From Gammaproteobacteria bacterium (GTDB taxonomy: Bacteria > Pseudomonadota > Gammaproteobacteria > Xanthomonadales > Xanthomonadaceae), in NCBI GenBank assembly GCA_026398715.1, contig JAPLSI010000131.1:1-13447 (forward strand): a DNA stretch of 13,447 bases, read 5' to 3'. Below, piece by piece: positions 1 to 7,286 of the stretch. Numbering within the stretch: the stretch's first letter is position 1; each line of letters begins with the position of its first letter. The translations under genes were made by a program, and so were the position numbers. The notes under the pieces were generated by a model, which ran no database searches, had not been told where the DNA came from, and saw nothing but the letters and a program-made list of their open reading frames with translations.

Positions 1-607
1 CCAGCAGGCGGTCGGCGGGAATGTGCCTGACGCTCTCGCGCAGGTGCAGGCCGCGGCGTTCGTCGCAGAGCCAGCCGGTGATGCCGATGTAATAGCCGGC
101 ATCCAGGCACTCGAACATTTCCTCGCGCGTGCCGGTAAAACAATGCACGACCGCCGGGCCGAGCTTGCCTTCGAAATTGCGCAGCTGGGCCAGGAAATCC
201 GCATGCGCGTCGCGCTGGTGCAGGAACAGCGGCTTGCCCAGGTCCGCGGCCAGCTGCAGCTGGCGTTCGAAGGCGCGTCGTTGCGCCGGCCGCGGGGCCA
301 GGTCGCGAAAATAATCCAGGCCGCATTCGCCCACGGCCAGCAGCTCGGGCGCCTGGTGCAGTTCACGCATTTCGGCGTCGCACTCGTCGGTGTATTCGAC
401 GGCGTGGTGCGGATGCACGCCGGCCGTCGCGAACAGGAAGCCCGGGTGCGCACGCGCGATCCGCAAGGCGTCCCGCGAGCCTTCCCGGCTCGCGCCCGTC
501 ACCATCATCTGCACGACGCCGGCAGCGCGTGCGCGCGCCAACACGTCATCGAGGTCGTGGACAAAACTTTCATGGCCCAGGTTGGCGCCGATATCGATGA
601 GTTCCAT
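1..607 (-). CDS. tatD: TatD family metal-dependent DNase/hydrolase (5' part; 3' end outside window)
   Basis: Reading the minus strand from the ATG at 607 gives 202 residues before the window edge, and the gene runs on past base 1. The protein aligns from memory almost end to end with E. coli TatD, a cytoplasmic Mg-dependent TIM-barrel 3'-5' exonuclease of the amidohydrolase superfamily. It starts DIGANLG, where TatD has DIGVNL. It then shows TAGVHPH (61-67), GECGLD (93-98, metal ligand E94), FLHQRDAH (128-135, H130), HCFTGTREEM (155-164, H155) and ITGWLCDERRG (176-186). The closing ETDAP aspartate motif lies outside the window. This set fits TatD better than the paralogues YcfH or YjjV. The gene is divergent from hrpB with 73 bp between the starts. 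No Shine-Dalgarno is visible; a TAGAAT hexamer sits 6 nt before the ATG, so the mRNA may be leaderless. Confidence 0.95.
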   Translation of the reverse strand, partial: MELIDIGANLGHESFVHDLDDVLARARAAGVVQMMVTGASREGSRDALRIARAHPGFLFATAGVHPHHAVEYTDECDAEMRELHQAPELLAVGECGLDYFRDLAPRPAQRRAFERQLQLAADLGKPLFLHQRDAHADFLAQLRNFEGKLGPAVVHCFTGTREEMFECLDAGYYIGITGWLCDERRGLHLRESVRHIPADRLL

Positions 608-613
608 GGCGGA

Positions 614-619
614 ATTCTA
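614..619 (-). promoter_or_regulatory. Putative -10 element of a leaderless tatD promoter
   Basis: On the minus strand TAGAAT ends 6 nt before the tatD ATG, so transcription would start at or next to the start codon. The -10 match is 5 of 6 to TATAAT. The -35 region is weak: the best candidate is TTATGG at a 16-bp spacer. Promoter function is inferred from position and from the same arrangement at hrpB and rluE. Confidence 0.4.
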
Positions 620-668
620 GCCGATGCCATCGCGGCCATAAGATTTCGGCCGAGTGAGCGCGATGGCC

Positions 669-674
669 TAGACT
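669..674 (+). promoter_or_regulatory. Putative -10 element of a leaderless hrpB promoter
   Basis: TAGACT ends exactly 6 nt before the GTG start of hrpB. No Shine-Dalgarno is present in those 6 nt, and no good -35 hexamer is visible upstream. The spacing is identical to that at tatD on the opposite strand. Function is inferred from position only. Confidence 0.4.
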
Positions 675-680
675 TCATGG

Positions 681-3245
681 GTGAAACCCAGCACTCCCCC
701 ACCCGAATTCCCGATAGCGCCCTTGCTGCCGGACATCCTGCGCAGCCTGGAGGGCGCATCGCGGCTGGTGCTTGAAGCGCCGCCCGGCGCCGGCAAGACC
801 ACGCAGGTGCCCTTGGCCTTGTTGCACGCAAGCTGGCGCGGTGATGGCCGCATCCTGATGCTGGAGCCGCGCCGCGTGGCCGCGCGTGCGGCCGCGAATT
901 TCATGGCCCGGCAAAACAATGAAACCGTCGGGCAGGGCGTGGGCTACCGGATCCGTTTCGAGAACAAGACCTCCGCCGCGACCCGCGTTGAAGTACTGAC
1001 CGAAGGCATCCTGACCCGCATGATCCAGGACGACCCCGGCCTGGACGGCGTGGCGGCGATCATCTTCGACGAGTTCCACGAGCGCCATCTCAGCGGCGAC
1101 CTTGGCCTGGCGCTGGCGCTGGACGTGCAATCGCAACTGCGACCCGACCTGCGCATCGTGGTGATGTCGGCGACGCTGGATGGCGAGTCGCTGGCGCGAT
1201 TGATCGACGCGCCGCGGCTCAGTTCGGCCGGGCGCAGCTATCCGGTGACGGTCTCGCATTTCCCGGCGCGACGCGACGAGGGTTTGACCTTCCAGCTCAA
1301 GCGCTGCGTCGAATCGGCGATCGAACAGCATCCCGGGGACGTGCTGGTCTTCCTGCCCGGCCAACGCGAGATCGGCGACGCGCAGAAGATCCTCTCGTCG
1401 TTGCCTGGGATCGAATCGGGCCAGGTGCAGGTGCTGCCGCTGCATGGCGAGCTGCCGCTGGAACAACAGACCCTCGCACTGTCTCCCGACCCGCAGGGCC
1501 GGCGCCGCATCGTGCTGGCCACCAACGTGGCGGAATCGAGCGTCACCCTGCCCGGCGTGCGCGTGGTGATCGACAGCGGTCTGGCGCGCGAGCCGCGCTT
1601 CGATCCCAACAGCGGTTTCTCGCGACTGGAAACCGTGGCCATTTCGCAAGCGTCGGCGGACCAGCGCGCGGGCCGCGCCGGACGCGTGGCCGACGGCGCG
1701 TGTTATCGGCTGTGGCCGCAATCGCAACGGCTCGAGCCCGCGCGCAGTCCGGAAATCACACAGGTGGAATTGGCCGGACTCGCGCTGGAGCTGGCGGCCT
1801 GGGGCAGCAGCGAGTTGCGTTTCGTGGATACGCCGCCGGCGGGCGCCCTGGCCGCCGCGCGCGAACTGTTGCAGCGGTTGGGCGCCCTGGGCGCCGCGAA
1901 TTCGATCACCCCGTTGGGCCGCAACATGCTGGCGCTGGGCACGCATCCACGCCTGGCCGCGATGTTGCTGAGCGCCGCGCGCGGCGAAGAACAGGCATTG
2001 GCCTGCGACATGGCCGCTCTGGTGGAGGCCCGCGACCCGCTGCGTGGTTATCGCGGCGACGACTGGGCCGCGCGCTGGCGCGCGCTCGCGCAATTTCGCC
2101 ACGGCCATCGCGCGACGGCAGCGAGTGACGCAGCGGCGTCGCGCGAAACGGTTGCGGCGCGTGCAGCGTCCATCGATTTCAATCGCGGCGCGTTGGCCGC
2201 GATCGATGCCGCAAGCGAACAGTGGCGACGCCGCGTGCGCTGCACGACGGCCGCGCCGGCGACGCTGGCCGCGCACCGCATCGGCGACGTGCTGGTGCAT
2301 GCATTCCCGGAACGCATCGGCCGGCAGCATCCGTCCGACCCGCGCCGCTACCAGCTGGCCAGCGGACGCATGGCGCGCATCTTTGATGACAGCGCCCTAT
2401 TCGGCGAGCCCTGGATCGTCGCCAGTGAATTGCGTTTCGATGCACGCGACTCGCTGGTGCAACGCGGCGCGCCGGTGGACGAAGCGCGCCTTCAACGCGA
2501 TTTCCCCGAACGCTTCGTCGAACGTGATTTCGCGCACTGGGACCCGCAGGCGCGCGCCTTGCAGGCGCGGCGCGAACGGCGCTTCGACCGCATCGTTCTC
2601 GAATCGAAACCGGCCGGCAGGCTCGATCCCGCCGCCGCGGCGGAGGCCTTGTCGGATGCCGTCGCCGAACTCGGGCTGGACGTGCTGCCGTGGACCGACT
2701 CGCTGCAGCAATGGCGCGAACGCGTGCGCTGGCTGCGCGAAGTTCAGCCCGAACTCGGCCTTCCCGATCTTTCCGACGACGCCTTGCTAGCCTCGCGCGG
2801 GTGGCTGTCGCCGGCCCTGCCGGGCAAGTCGCGGCTGGACGCCATCGATCCTCAGGCGATGGCCGAGGGCCTGCGTGCACTGCTCGACTGGAGCCAGCGC
2901 CAGGCGCTGGACCGGCTCGCCCCGACGGCGATCACCGTACCGTCGGGCATGAGCCGCGCCATCCACTACCAGCACGGCACCGCGCCGGTACTGGCGGTAA
3001 AACTGCAGGAACTGTTCGGCCTGGCCGACACGCCGCGCGTGGCCGATACCCGCGTGCCGCTGACCCTGCACCTGCTGTCGCCGGGGGGCAAACCGCTGCA
3101 GGTAACGCAGGACCTGAAAGGCTTCTGGGACCGCACCTACCCCGAGGTGCGCAAGGAAATGAAAGGCCGCTACCCGCGCCACCCCTGGCCGGAAGACCCG
3201 TGGGCGGCGCAACCGACGCATCGCGCCAAACCGCGCGGTACTTGA
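681..3245 (+). CDS. hrpB: ATP-dependent RNA helicase HrpB
   Basis: This 854-aa protein is a DEAH-like superfamily 2 helicase of the HrpB family. E. coli HrpB is slightly shorter, about 810 aa. Visible helicase motifs in order: Walker A PGAGKTTQVP (35-44, K39), motif II DEFHERH (130-136), motif III SAT (163-165) and motif VI QRAGRAGR (328-335). The C-terminal part carries the HrpB-specific domain, ending in a conserved block around LKGFWDRTYPEVRKEMKGRY followed by PRHPWPEDP, typical of this family. Family members are cytoplasmic NTP-driven RNA helicases. HrpB's cellular role is poorly defined, though it has been linked to mRNA processing and adhesion in some relatives. The start is GTG at 681. 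The ATG at 677 is out of frame, and no Shine-Dalgarno precedes either, so translation is probably leaderless. The gene is divergent from tatD. A 551-aa minus-strand frame across it is a codon-bias shadow. Confidence 0.96.
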   Translation: MKPSTPPPEFPIAPLLPDILRSLEGASRLVLEAPPGAGKTTQVPLALLHASWRGDGRILMLEPRRVAARAAANFMARQNNETVGQGVGYRIRFENKTSAATRVEVLTEGILTRMIQDDPGLDGVAAIIFDEFHERHLSGDLGLALALDVQSQLRPDLRIVVMSATLDGESLARLIDAPRLSSAGRSYPVTVSHFPARRDEGLTFQLKRCVESAIEQHPGDVLVFLPGQREIGDAQKILSSLPGIESGQVQVLPLHGELPLEQQTLALSPDPQGRRRIVLATNVAESSVTLPGVRVVIDSGLAREPRFDPNSGFSRLETVAISQASADQRAGRAGRVADGACYRLWPQSQRLEPARSPEITQVELAGLALELAAWGSSELRFVDTPPAGALAAARELLQRLGALGAANSITPLGRNMLALGTHPRLAAMLLSAARGEEQALACDMAALVEARDPLRGYRGDDWAARWRALAQFRHGHRATAASDAAASRETVAARAASIDFNRGALAAIDAASEQWRRRVRCTTAAPATLAAHRIGDVLVHAFPERIGRQHPSDPRRYQLASGRMARIFDDSALFGEPWIVASELRFDARDSLVQRGAPVDEARLQRDFPERFVERDFAHWDPQARALQARRERRFDRIVLESKPAGRLDPAAAAEALSDAVAELGLDVLPWTDSLQQWRERVRWLREVQPELGLPDLSDDALLASRGWLSPALPGKSRLDAIDPQAMAEGLRALLDWSQRQALDRLAPTAITVPSGMSRAIHYQHGTAPVLAVKLQELFGLADTPRVADTRVPLTLHLLSPGGKPLQVTQDLKGFWDRTYPEVRKEMKGRYPRHPWPEDPWAAQPTHRAKPRGT

Positions 3246-3279
3246 ATAATCCGACCGCCGGCGGCATGGATAGTCACGG

Positions 3280-3307
3280 TTCATCCCGGTTGCGCTAGCG
3301 TTACCAT
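3280..3307 (+). promoter_or_regulatory. Weak candidate sigma70-type promoter for the 3346 gene
   Basis: TTCATC (3280-3285) and TACCAT (3302-3307) are separated by 16 bp in the 100-bp gap between hrpB and the next gene. The match is 3 of 6 in the -35 and 4 of 6 in the -10. It would give a leader of about 30 nt containing a modest purine-rich GCAGGACG site before the ATG. Chance occurrence is quite possible. Confidence 0.25.
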
Positions 3308-3345
3308 TAAGACGCAACACCCTCCATCAAGCAGGACGCAGGCCC

Positions 3346-3795
3346 ATGAGCAAGCAGACCGAAGAATTGATCAACAACGGATGGAAACTGGTACGCGATG
3401 CAGGCGCCACGGTCGGTGAAGCCGGCAGCCGCGTCAGCACCAGCCTCGTGCGCAGCTATCCGCATGTGAAGGAATGGCTGTCGGCCGGCGCAGGCCTGGC
3501 CCTGGCCCGTCGCGGCGGCAAGGTGGCCGTGACCGCGATCCGTCGCCATCCGGTGGCCGCGATCGCCGGCGCAGTGGCCTTGGCGGGCCTTGGCCTGGCC
3601 GTGGCAGCCGCGAAGCGTCGCCGCGAAACAATCGATGGCGAAGCACCCGCGCGCACCAGCAAGCGATTGACGGCAACCAACATGCGCACCGTCAAGCCAA
3701 AGTCGGCCGATGCGGCGACCAAGGCCAAGCCGCGCGCTGCGCGCAAGCCCAGTGCCCCACGCACGCCGCGCGTACGCAAGACCGCAGAGACCTGA
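3346..3795 (+). CDS. Small single-pass membrane protein with basic Lys/Ala/Pro-rich tail, function unknown
   Basis: I do not recognise a named family in this 149-aa protein. It has three parts. Residues 1-68 are amphipathic and helix-prone (NNGWKLVRDAG, LVRSYPHVKEW). A single hydrophobic helix of Ala/Gly/Leu/Val spans about 69-89 (HPVAAIAGAVALAGLGLAV). It is followed at once by KRRR, which predicts a cytoplasmic basic C-terminus by the positive-inside rule. The tail (90-149) is rich in Lys, Arg, Ala, Pro, Ser and Thr, resembling low-complexity histone H1-like or AlgP-like tails, and could bind nucleic acid or acidic polymers; that is inference. The overall plan (helical N-terminus, C-terminal-half glycine-rich membrane helix) recalls DUF883/ElaB-type inner-membrane proteins, but the order and the long tail differ. 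The gene stands alone between hrpB and the convergent rluE. Confidence 0.75.
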   Translation: MSKQTEELINNGWKLVRDAGATVGEAGSRVSTSLVRSYPHVKEWLSAGAGLALARRGGKVAVTAIRRHPVAAIAGAVALAGLGLAVAAAKRRRETIDGEAPARTSKRLTATNMRTVKPKSADAATKAKPRAARKPSAPRTPRVRKTAET

Positions 3796-3851
3796 TTCGA
3801 AACTTTGGGCTGACGACCTGAGGCCGACCCGCCAACCTCGCGCGGAAGGCC

Positions 3852-4397
3852 TTAGGCCAGTTCCTCACGCCACTGCCCCGGCGCAAGACCATCGAGCCGA
3901 TACGGCCCGATGGCGATGCGCACCAGGCGCAGCGTCGGCAAGCCGACCGCGGCCGTCATGCGCCGCACCTGGCGGTTGCGGCCTTCGCGGATGGTCAGTT
4001 CAATGAAGCTGTCGGGCACCGTCTTGCGCGCGCGGATCGGTGGATCGCGCGGCCACAGCCAATCCGGCACGACCTGCAGGCAACGCGCCTTGGCCGGCAG
4101 CGTGGGACCGTCGTTCAAGGACAGGCCGGCGCACAGCTCCTGCAGTTTTTCCTCGGTGGCCACGCCCTCCACCTGTACCAGGTAGGTCTTGGGCCATTTG
4201 AATTTCGGCGAACTGATCTGGGCGATGCGCGCGCCGTCGTCGGACAGCAACAACAGGCCTTCCGAATCGTGGTCGAGGCGTCCGGCCGGATAGATGCCGG
4301 GCGGCAGCCCGAAACCGGCTAGCGTCGGCCGCTGCGGCGTTTCGCTGTCGGTGAATTGACTGAGTACGCCGTACGGCTTGTTGAAGACGATCATCAT
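3852..4397 (-). CDS. rluE: 23S rRNA pseudouridine synthase, RluE type
   Basis: This 181-aa protein belongs to the RsuA/RluB/E/F family and matches E. coli RluE, which makes pseudouridine 2457 in 23S rRNA. Motifs: FNKPYGVLSQFTD (5-17), the catalytic motif GRLDHDSEGLL (39-49, nucleophile D42), VQVEG, the RluE-like run LNDGPTLPAKA, WLWPRDPPIR, and GRNRQVRRMTAAVG with PTLRL near the C-terminus. It lacks the N-terminal S4 domain found in RsuA and RluB, as expected for RluE. Two adjacent ATG codons (4397, 4394) can serve as start. I chose 4397 because TAGACT ends 6 nt before it, the same module as at tatD and hrpB. There is no clear Shine-Dalgarno. The gene is divergent from the ABC exporter (57 bp between starts). 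Confidence 0.93.
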   Translation of the reverse strand: MMIVFNKPYGVLSQFTDSETPQRPTLAGFGLPPGIYPAGRLDHDSEGLLLLSDDGARIAQISSPKFKWPKTYLVQVEGVATEEKLQELCAGLSLNDGPTLPAKARCLQVVPDWLWPRDPPIRARKTVPDSFIELTIREGRNRQVRRMTAAVGLPTLRLVRIAIGPYRLDGLAPGQWREELA

Positions 4398-4403
4398 GGT
4401 CCC

Positions 4404-4409
4404 AGTCTA
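4404..4409 (-). promoter_or_regulatory. Putative -10 element of a leaderless rluE promoter
   Basis: On the minus strand TAGACT is followed by GGGACC and then the ATG, giving the same 6-nt spacing as at tatD and hrpB. A -35 match is not evident. This is a third instance of TAGA(A/C)T-N6-start in the window, which supports, but does not prove, real promoter function. Confidence 0.4.
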
Positions 4410-4454
4410 GCCCCATGCGAGAATTGCTGCCTGATTCCCGCCCGAACGCCGCCC

Positions 4455-6218
4455 ATGACGGACACCCATCCCCTTCGCCGACTGTTCGCCTTCGCCCGGC
4501 CGTACCGCCGCGACGCGGTGCTGGGCAGCATTTACTCGGTGCTGAACAAATTCTTCGATGTGCTGCCCGAATTGCTGATCGGCGTGGCCGTGGACGTGGT
4601 GGTCAACCGCCAGGCCTCCTTCCTGGCCCGGCTGGGCCTGGTGGACCCGATGCAGCAGCTGTACGCGCTGGTCGCCCTGACCATTGCCGTGTGGGTGTTC
4701 GAGTCGCTGTTCGAGTACCTGTACGCGCTGAAGTGGCGCGGCCTGGCGCAGAACCTGCAGCACGAACTTCGCAACGCCGCCTACGAACACCTGCAGGCCT
4801 TGCCGCCCGACACCATCGCGCGCGAGCGCAGCGGCCGGCTGATGGCCCTGCTCAACGAAGACGTGAACCAGATCGAGCGCTTCCTCAATACCGGCGCCAA
4901 CGACCTGATCCAGGTGTTCTGCGCGTCCTTGCTGATTGGCGGCGTGTTCTTCGTGCTGACCGCCGACCTGGCCGTGCTGGCCATGCTGCCGATCCCGCTG
5001 ATCCTGTTCGGCGCGTTCTGGTTCCAGCGCCGGCTGTATCCGCGTTATGCCGCCGCGCGCGAAGCCGCGGCCAGCGTGTCGTCGCGGCTGAGCAACAACC
5101 TGGCCGGCATGGCCACCATCCAGGCCTACACCGCCGAAGGTTTCGAGGCCGCCCAAGTGCGCGCCGCGTCGGATGACTTCCGCGCGCGCAACAGCGATGC
5201 CATCCGCGTTTCGGCGGCGATCACGCCGGTCATCCGCATGGCGATTCTTTTTGGTTTCGTGGCCACCCTGTTGTACGGCGGCTGGCTCGCCTTGAACGAC
5301 AAGCTGGGCGTGGGCAGTTATTCGGCGCTGGTGTACCTGACCCAGCGCCTGCTGTGGCCGATGACCCGCCTTGCCGACATGACCGACCTGTACCAGCGCG
5401 CGATGGCGTCGGTGGACCGCGTGATGGACCTGCTGGAGACGAAATTGCCCGTGCGTGGCGCGGGCCAGCCGGCGCAGCCCGCACGCGGCGCGCTCGCTTT
5501 CGAAAACGTACAGTTCTCCTACGATGGTCGCATCGCCGTGGACGCCGTGTCGCTGCGCGTGCCTGCCGGGCAGACGGTTGCGCTTGTCGGCGGCACGGGG
5601 GGCGGCAAGAGCACCTTGCTGAAACTGCTTCTGCGCTTCATCGATCCAGCCAGCGGCAGGATCCTTTTCGATGGCGTGGACATCGCCTCAATCGATCCGG
5701 CGGCATTGCGCCACGCCATCGGCTATGTCGCGCAGGAACCCTTCCTCACCGACGGCACGGTCGCCGACAACATCGCCTACGGCGAGCGCGAACCGGATGC
5801 GGCGCGCGTGGAAGCCGCAGCGCGCGCGGCGGAAGCGCACGATTTCATATCTGCCATGCCGCACGGTTACGCAAGCGCCGTCGGCGAGCGCGGCGCGCAA
5901 CTTTCCGGTGGCCAACGACAACGCATCGCGCTGGCCCGCGCGCTGTATCGCGAGCCGGCGATTTTGGTGCTGGATGAAGCGACATCGGCGGTGGACAACG
6001 AGACCGAAGCCGCCATCCAGCGCTCGCTGGCGCGCATCGCGCACCAGCGCACCACGCTGATCGTGGCGCACCGGCTGTCCACCGTGCGCCAGGCCGATGC
6101 GATCCACGTGCTGGAAGCGGGCCGCATCGTCGAAAGCGGCACGCATGATGAATTGCTGGCGCGCGATGGCGCGTATGCCGCGCTGTGGCGGCTACAGACC
6201 GGCGAGGTGATCGCCTGA
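4455..6218 (+). CDS. ABC exporter half-transporter (fused permease and ATPase)
   Basis: A 587-aa inner-membrane protein with a type I exporter fold: about six membrane helices (roughly 22-45, 69-92, 151-170, 172-190, 258-279, 286-305) followed by a nucleotide-binding domain. The ATPase shows A-loop Y356, Walker A GGTGGGKST (379-387, K385; Gly replaces the more common Ser before GK), Q-loop Q427, signature LSGGQ (483-487), Walker B ILVLDE (503-508, catalytic E508) and H-loop H539. It should act as a homodimer pumping a lipid, drug or other hydrophobic compound outward. The sequence is of the MsbA/Atm1/multidrug class and the substrate cannot be read from it. I chose the ATG at 4455 because the open frame upstream runs into the divergent rluE and adds 33 residues unlike an exporter N-terminus. 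No strong Shine-Dalgarno is seen; TGCGAGAAT (4416-4424) is a possible extended -10. Confidence 0.93.
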   Translation: MTDTHPLRRLFAFARPYRRDAVLGSIYSVLNKFFDVLPELLIGVAVDVVVNRQASFLARLGLVDPMQQLYALVALTIAVWVFESLFEYLYALKWRGLAQNLQHELRNAAYEHLQALPPDTIARERSGRLMALLNEDVNQIERFLNTGANDLIQVFCASLLIGGVFFVLTADLAVLAMLPIPLILFGAFWFQRRLYPRYAAAREAAASVSSRLSNNLAGMATIQAYTAEGFEAAQVRAASDDFRARNSDAIRVSAAITPVIRMAILFGFVATLLYGGWLALNDKLGVGSYSALVYLTQRLLWPMTRLADMTDLYQRAMASVDRVMDLLETKLPVRGAGQPAQPARGALAFENVQFSYDGRIAVDAVSLRVPAGQTVALVGGTGGGKSTLLKLLLRFIDPASGRILFDGVDIASIDPAALRHAIGYVAQEPFLTDGTVADNIAYGEREPDAARVEAAARAAEAHDFISAMPHGYASAVGERGAQLSGGQRQRIALARALYREPAILVLDEATSAVDNETEAAIQRSLARIAHQRTTLIVAHRLSTVRQADAIHVLEAGRIVESGTHDELLARDGAYAALWRLQTGEVIA

Positions 6219-6254
6219 TCCAGCGGGCGCCCCGCTGCGGGGCGCCCGCTGGAT
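6218..6254. terminator. Perfect 17-bp GC-rich hairpin between convergent genes
   Basis: The arms 6218-6234 and 6238-6254 are perfectly complementary around a 3-nt CTG loop. The left arm begins at the last base of the ABC exporter stop codon; the right arm ends 4 nt before the methyltransferase stop codon. Neither strand has a U-tract after the stem. It may act as a factor-assisted or bidirectional terminator or as a 3'-end stabiliser for both convergent mRNAs. The hairpin is directly visible; the role is inferred. Confidence 0.7.
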
Positions 6255-6258
6255 TCGA

Positions 6259-7170
6259 TCAGGGCGTGGCGGGCTTGGTGAAGCGCAAGGTCATGCGGTC
6301 GCTTTCACCGATGGCCAGGTACCTGGCGCGGTCCACGTCGCCCTTGGCCAGGCGCGGCGGCAAGGTCCAGACGCCGCCCGGATAGTCCTTGGTGTCGCGC
6401 GGATTGGCGTTGATCTCGCTCTTGGCCTGCAGCTTGAATCCCGCCGCTTCGGCCAGGGCGATGACGTAGGCCTCGGGCAGGTAGCCGCTCTCTTTCATTT
6501 CAGCGGCCGGCTGGTCGGGCTTGGCGCGATGGTCCACCACGCCCAGGGTGCCGCCGGGCTTGAGCACGTCGTACATGGCCTTGAACATCGCCTTTTCGTT
6601 GCCGTCCATCACCCAGTTGTGGGCATTGCGGAAAGTCAGCACCACGTCTGCGGAGTTGGCCTCGCCCAGGACTGGTGCGGCGCTGCCGGCCTCGAGCAAT
6701 TTCGCCTTGCCGAAGACATCGGGGCGCTTTTCAAACAACGCGCGCAACTTGCTGTTGCTGCGCTCGGCATAGGCGGTACCGTCGGCGTCGGGCTGCTTGG
6801 CGGGATCGACGATGACCCCGATGTAGTTGCCCGCATCGCGCAGCAGCGGCGCCAGCACTTCGGCATACCAGCCGCCGCCGGGCCACATCTCGATCACTGT
6901 CTGGTCGGGCTTCACGCCGAAGAAGGCGAGGGTTTCGCGCGGATGGCGATAGGCGTCACGCGCCTTGTTGGCATCGGCGCGCCAGTCGCCGGCGAGCACC
7001 GTGTCGATCGGGCTTGCCTGCGTGGCGTTGGCGGCCGGCGCGGGCGCAACGACCGGCTTCATGGCGGGCGGCGGCAGCGCGGGCATCGCCGGAATCATGG
7101 AGTCCTGGGCGTAGGCGCTGGCGCTGGTGCTGGCCAGCAACAGGGCGGTGGCAATCAGGGAAAGACGCAT
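6259..7170 (-). CDS. Predicted exported SAM-dependent methyltransferase-fold protein (COG4798-like)
   Basis: This 303-aa protein begins with a Sec signal peptide (MRLSLIATALLLASTSASAYA, cleavage probably near residue 21). A Pro/Ala-rich linker (about 27-52) comes next, then a Rossmann methyltransferase-like domain. The domain has YRHPRETLAFFGV (74-86), a glycine-rich motif I variant VIEMWPGGGWYAEVLAPLL (92-110) and a following VIVDP strand (119-123). Further on are LTFRNAHNW and DVLKPGGTLGVVDHR, a typical strand 4/5 region. This is the pattern of the predicted methyltransferase group COG4798. Because SAM is not expected in the periplasm, its reaction and even its activity are open. The start at 7170 is well supported by AGGAG 6 nt upstream and by the signal peptide. 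The frame is open for 133 codons further upstream, through the gap and into the 3' end of aceK, but that part is not protein-like. It lies 116 bp downstream of aceK on the same strand. Confidence 0.87.
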   Translation of the reverse strand: MRLSLIATALLLASTSASAYAQDSMIPAMPALPPPAMKPVVAPAPAANATQASPIDTVLAGDWRADANKARDAYRHPRETLAFFGVKPDQTVIEMWPGGGWYAEVLAPLLRDAGNYIGVIVDPAKQPDADGTAYAERSNSKLRALFEKRPDVFGKAKLLEAGSAAPVLGEANSADVVLTFRNAHNWVMDGNEKAMFKAMYDVLKPGGTLGVVDHRAKPDQPAAEMKESGYLPEAYVIALAEAAGFKLQAKSEINANPRDTKDYPGGVWTLPPRLAKGDVDRARYLAIGESDRMTLRFTKPATP

Positions 7171-7176
7171 CGGAGA

Positions 7177-7181
7177 CTCCT
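7177..7181 (-). promoter_or_regulatory. Ribosome binding site of the exported methyltransferase gene
   Basis: AGGAG lies 6 nt before the ATG at 7170 on the minus strand. It decides the start against the much longer open frame upstream. Confidence 0.8.
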
Positions 7182-7286
7182 GGGGGCGGTTTGATGGGAT
7201 GTTTCGAATAAGGGGACCGAGGCTAGCACGGCGAACGTTTGGACTTCGTGCACGGGCGGTGGTTCCCATGCGTCGCGCCGGTCGCC

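Noticed and set aside
23..775. 250-aa plus-strand open frame
   Set aside because: It is antisense to tatD, which has clear conserved motifs on the minus strand; the plus-strand product shows none.
675..2330. 551-aa minus-strand open frame opposite hrpB
   Set aside because: Low-complexity Arg/Gln/His/Ala-rich product with no motif, fully opposite a well-conserved helicase gene; an effect of GC-rich codon bias.
3818..3855. Imperfect inverted repeat CTGAGGCC/GGCCTTAG between the 3346 gene and rluE
   Set aside because: Eight pairs with one wobble, a 22-nt loop and no U-tract; too weak to call a terminator.
4356..4454. 33-codon upstream extension of the ABC exporter
   Set aside because: Overlaps the divergent rluE start, has a Cys/His-rich sequence unlike an exporter N-terminus, and the ATG at 4455 begins a normal one.
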